The translations under genes were made by a program, and so were the position numbers. A model generated the notes under the pieces. The model was not told the origin of the DNA and did no database searches. It saw only the letters and a program-made list of their open reading frames with translations. 5,374 nucleotides of DNA, taken from contig DAOTVD010000288.1 of NCBI GenBank assembly GCA_034437075.1, forward strand, positions 1 through 5,374, read 5' to 3'. This document shows positions 4,260-5,374 of the stretch, piece after piece; the stretch's first letter is position 1, and every line of letters starts with the position of its first letter. Source of the DNA: DAOTVD01 sp034437075 (lineage in GTDB: Bacteria > Chloroflexota > Anaerolineae > Aggregatilineales > J027).

Positions 4260-5374
4260 GGTAAACTCAAGAGTGTACCCATTTCGGCAATAGCAATCGG
4301 CATAATTTAAAACTTGTGGACAGTTCAAAACAAACACAAATGTTTTTTCTGCCAAAACCGAGGGCGGTAGCGCCACACAATAACGTGGTCTAGCAAAAAA
4401 AGGGGTTGGCTTACACACTTGTTTTGCGAAAAACAGGGAGTGAGAAGCCATGAACCCCCACCAGGAATTCTGCCGGAATGAGGCATGCCCAGATAGGGGC
4501 AAAATTGGAGAAGGCAATATCGGTGTTCACAGTCAAAAAGAGCAACGCTGCATGTGTCGGACTTGTGGCAAGACCTTTAGCATCCGTAAGGGTACGGCGA
4601 TGTTTGGTATCAAGCATGAGGCGAATGTCTTCGTCATCGTGGTGACTTTGTTGGCATTTGGGTGTCCGGTGCAAGCAATCGTAATGGCGTTTGGCTTGGA
4701 TGAGCGCACGGTACGAAGCTGGCAGTTGAAGGCCGGCGATCATTGTCAAGCTGTGCACAAGCAAGTTGTCGGCACCAGTCAGCTTGATCTGCAACAGGTA
4801 CAAGCCGATGAGATCAAAGTCAAAACCCAGAAAGGCACCATCTGGATGGCGATGGCCATGATGGTTTCCACGCGCTTATGGCTCGGTGGCGTGGTCAGCG
4901 CGAAACGTGATAAGCACTTGATTCGGGCCTTGGCCGATCAAATTCGCGCCGTTGCGCTATGTCGTCCGTTGCTATTAGCTGTTGATGGACTCGTGAGTTA
5001 TGTGGATGCCTTTCAGAAAGCCTTTCGTACGCCCTTGCCCACGGGTAACGTGGGGCGTCCTCGTCTGATCGCTTGGTCCAACATCAACATTGTGCAGGTC
5101 GTCAAACGCCGGACAGCAGGTAGCTTGTCGATTGAGCGGCGAATCGCGCAGGGCGACGCCCAACAGGTGGATAGATGTCTGCTAGTGAGCCAAAAAGCGG
5201 GCGTGATCAACACCGCTTTCATCGAGCGGCTCAATGCCACTTTTCGTCAATGTCTGGCCTGCCTGTCGCGTCGCACCCGGCACCTGGCTCGCCAGGCCAA
5301 AACACTGGAAGCGGGCATGTTCCTCGTCGGTTGTGTTTACAATCTGTGTACCGACCATCATGCACTTCGATTGC
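4260..5374 (+). mobile_element. Insertion sequence, IS1-type, 5' part (continues past the window)
   Basis: The transposase gene shows that an insertion sequence occupies the right end. A plausible left terminus is the GG at 4260, where GGTAAACTC (4260-4268) and GAGTGTACC (4271-4279) form a near-perfect palindrome (8 of 9 pairs) separated by AA. IS1-family ends commonly start with GG. The boundary is a guess, because the right end and the target duplication lie outside the window. The A/T-rich leader 4300-4430 differs in composition from the GC-rich repeats to its left. Confidence 0.55.
4450..5374 (+). CDS. IS1-type DDE transposase, single ORF, C-terminus cut by the window edge
   Basis: There are 308 uninterrupted codons to the window end. 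The N-terminus has a zinc-finger-like set, C8 and C13, then C34, C36 and C39 in RCMCRTCGKTFSIRKGT. A helix-turn-helix follows (about 72-92: CPVQAIVMAFGLDERTVRSW). The catalytic core shows D120 (QADEIKVK), D179 (LLAVDGLVSYVDAF) and E259 (NTAFIERLNATFR), the DDE set that binds metal for strand transfer. Further family-like stretches are WMAMAMMV, LWLGGVVS, GRPRLI and VYNLCTDHHALR near the edge, which suggests only a few dozen residues are missing. Unlike classical IS1, no insA/insB frameshift is needed: zinc finger, helix-turn-helix and DDE core are in one frame. The ATG at 4450 is preceded by GGGAG (4436-4440) with a 9-base gap, and an in-frame TGA lies just upstream. No inactivating mutation is visible. 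Confidence 0.9.
   Translation, partial: MNPHQEFCRNEACPDRGKIGEGNIGVHSQKEQRCMCRTCGKTFSIRKGTAMFGIKHEANVFVIVVTLLAFGCPVQAIVMAFGLDERTVRSWQLKAGDHCQAVHKQVVGTSQLDLQQVQADEIKVKTQKGTIWMAMAMMVSTRLWLGGVVSAKRDKHLIRALADQIRAVALCRPLLLAVDGLVSYVDAFQKAFRTPLPTGNVGRPRLIAWSNINIVQVVKRRTAGSLSIERRIAQGDAQQVDRCLLVSQKAGVINTAFIERLNATFRQCLACLSRRTRHLARQAKTLEAGMFLVGCVYNLCTDHHALRL

Larger units (their letters stand above)
4094..4449. other. Repeat-rich spacer between the STAS-like gene and the transposase
   Basis: This stretch holds the right copy of the dispersed repeat (4107-4205), two adjacent small hairpins (4210-4243), the probable IS left end (from about 4260) and the IS leader with the transposase ribosome site. Open frames on both strands here run through palindromes and lack coding features. 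Confidence 0.6.

Noticed and set aside
4411..4803. Minus-strand ORF of 130 codons at the IS start
   Set aside because: It lies antisense to the transposase N-terminus, which has clear motifs and a ribosome site.

Overview
The window is about 5.4 kb of moderately GC-rich bacterial DNA. It looks like Chloroflexota (Anaerolineae or Chloroflexia type). This rests on family resemblance only: a small SpoIIAA/STAS-like protein of a kind I associate with that phylum, a secreted PPC-domain protein with Pro/Thr linkers, an IS1-type single-ORF transposase, and many GC-rich palindromic intergenic repeats. No rRNA, tRNA or housekeeping marker is present, so the assignment is tentative.

Layout. Positions 1-110 hold a dispersed palindrome-bearing repeat, whose inverted copy lies at 4107-4205. 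Two GGGCGAG-type palindromic boxes follow (151-207). On the minus strand there is a small broken or recoded ORF (296-466, with an in-frame TGA at its codon 13). Upstream of it on the same strand is an orphan phage-scaffold-like gene (551-1093) with an excellent ribosome binding site. These two minus-strand pieces look like the worn remains of a phage morphogenesis module. A spacer with overlapping -10-like boxes for both strands (about 1238-1245) separates them from three plus-strand genes: a PRXL2/AhpC-TSA_2-type peroxiredoxin-like protein (1385-1975) ending in a textbook rho-independent terminator; a secreted protein with two PPC-like beta domains (2174-3328) ending in a second strong terminator; and a 137-residue SpoIIAA/STAS-like protein (3680-4093), preceded by a striking array of three TACGTA sites spaced exactly 13 bp apart.

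The right part (4094-4449) holds the inverted repeat copy, two adjacent three-base-loop hairpins and the likely left end of an insertion sequence. The IS transposase (4450 to beyond the window edge) keeps an N-terminal zinc-finger-like region, a helix-turn-helix and a D120-D179-E259 catalytic set.

How it works together. The three plus-strand genes do not form an obvious operon: two terminators separate them, and each has its own upstream region. The segment reads as an accessory region built from repeats, prophage debris, single-gene units and an insertion sequence, not as one coherent pathway. I found no convincing new multi-gene system. The items most worth checking are the TACGTA array, the inverted repeat pair around a 4-kb segment, and the TGA-interrupted mini-gene.
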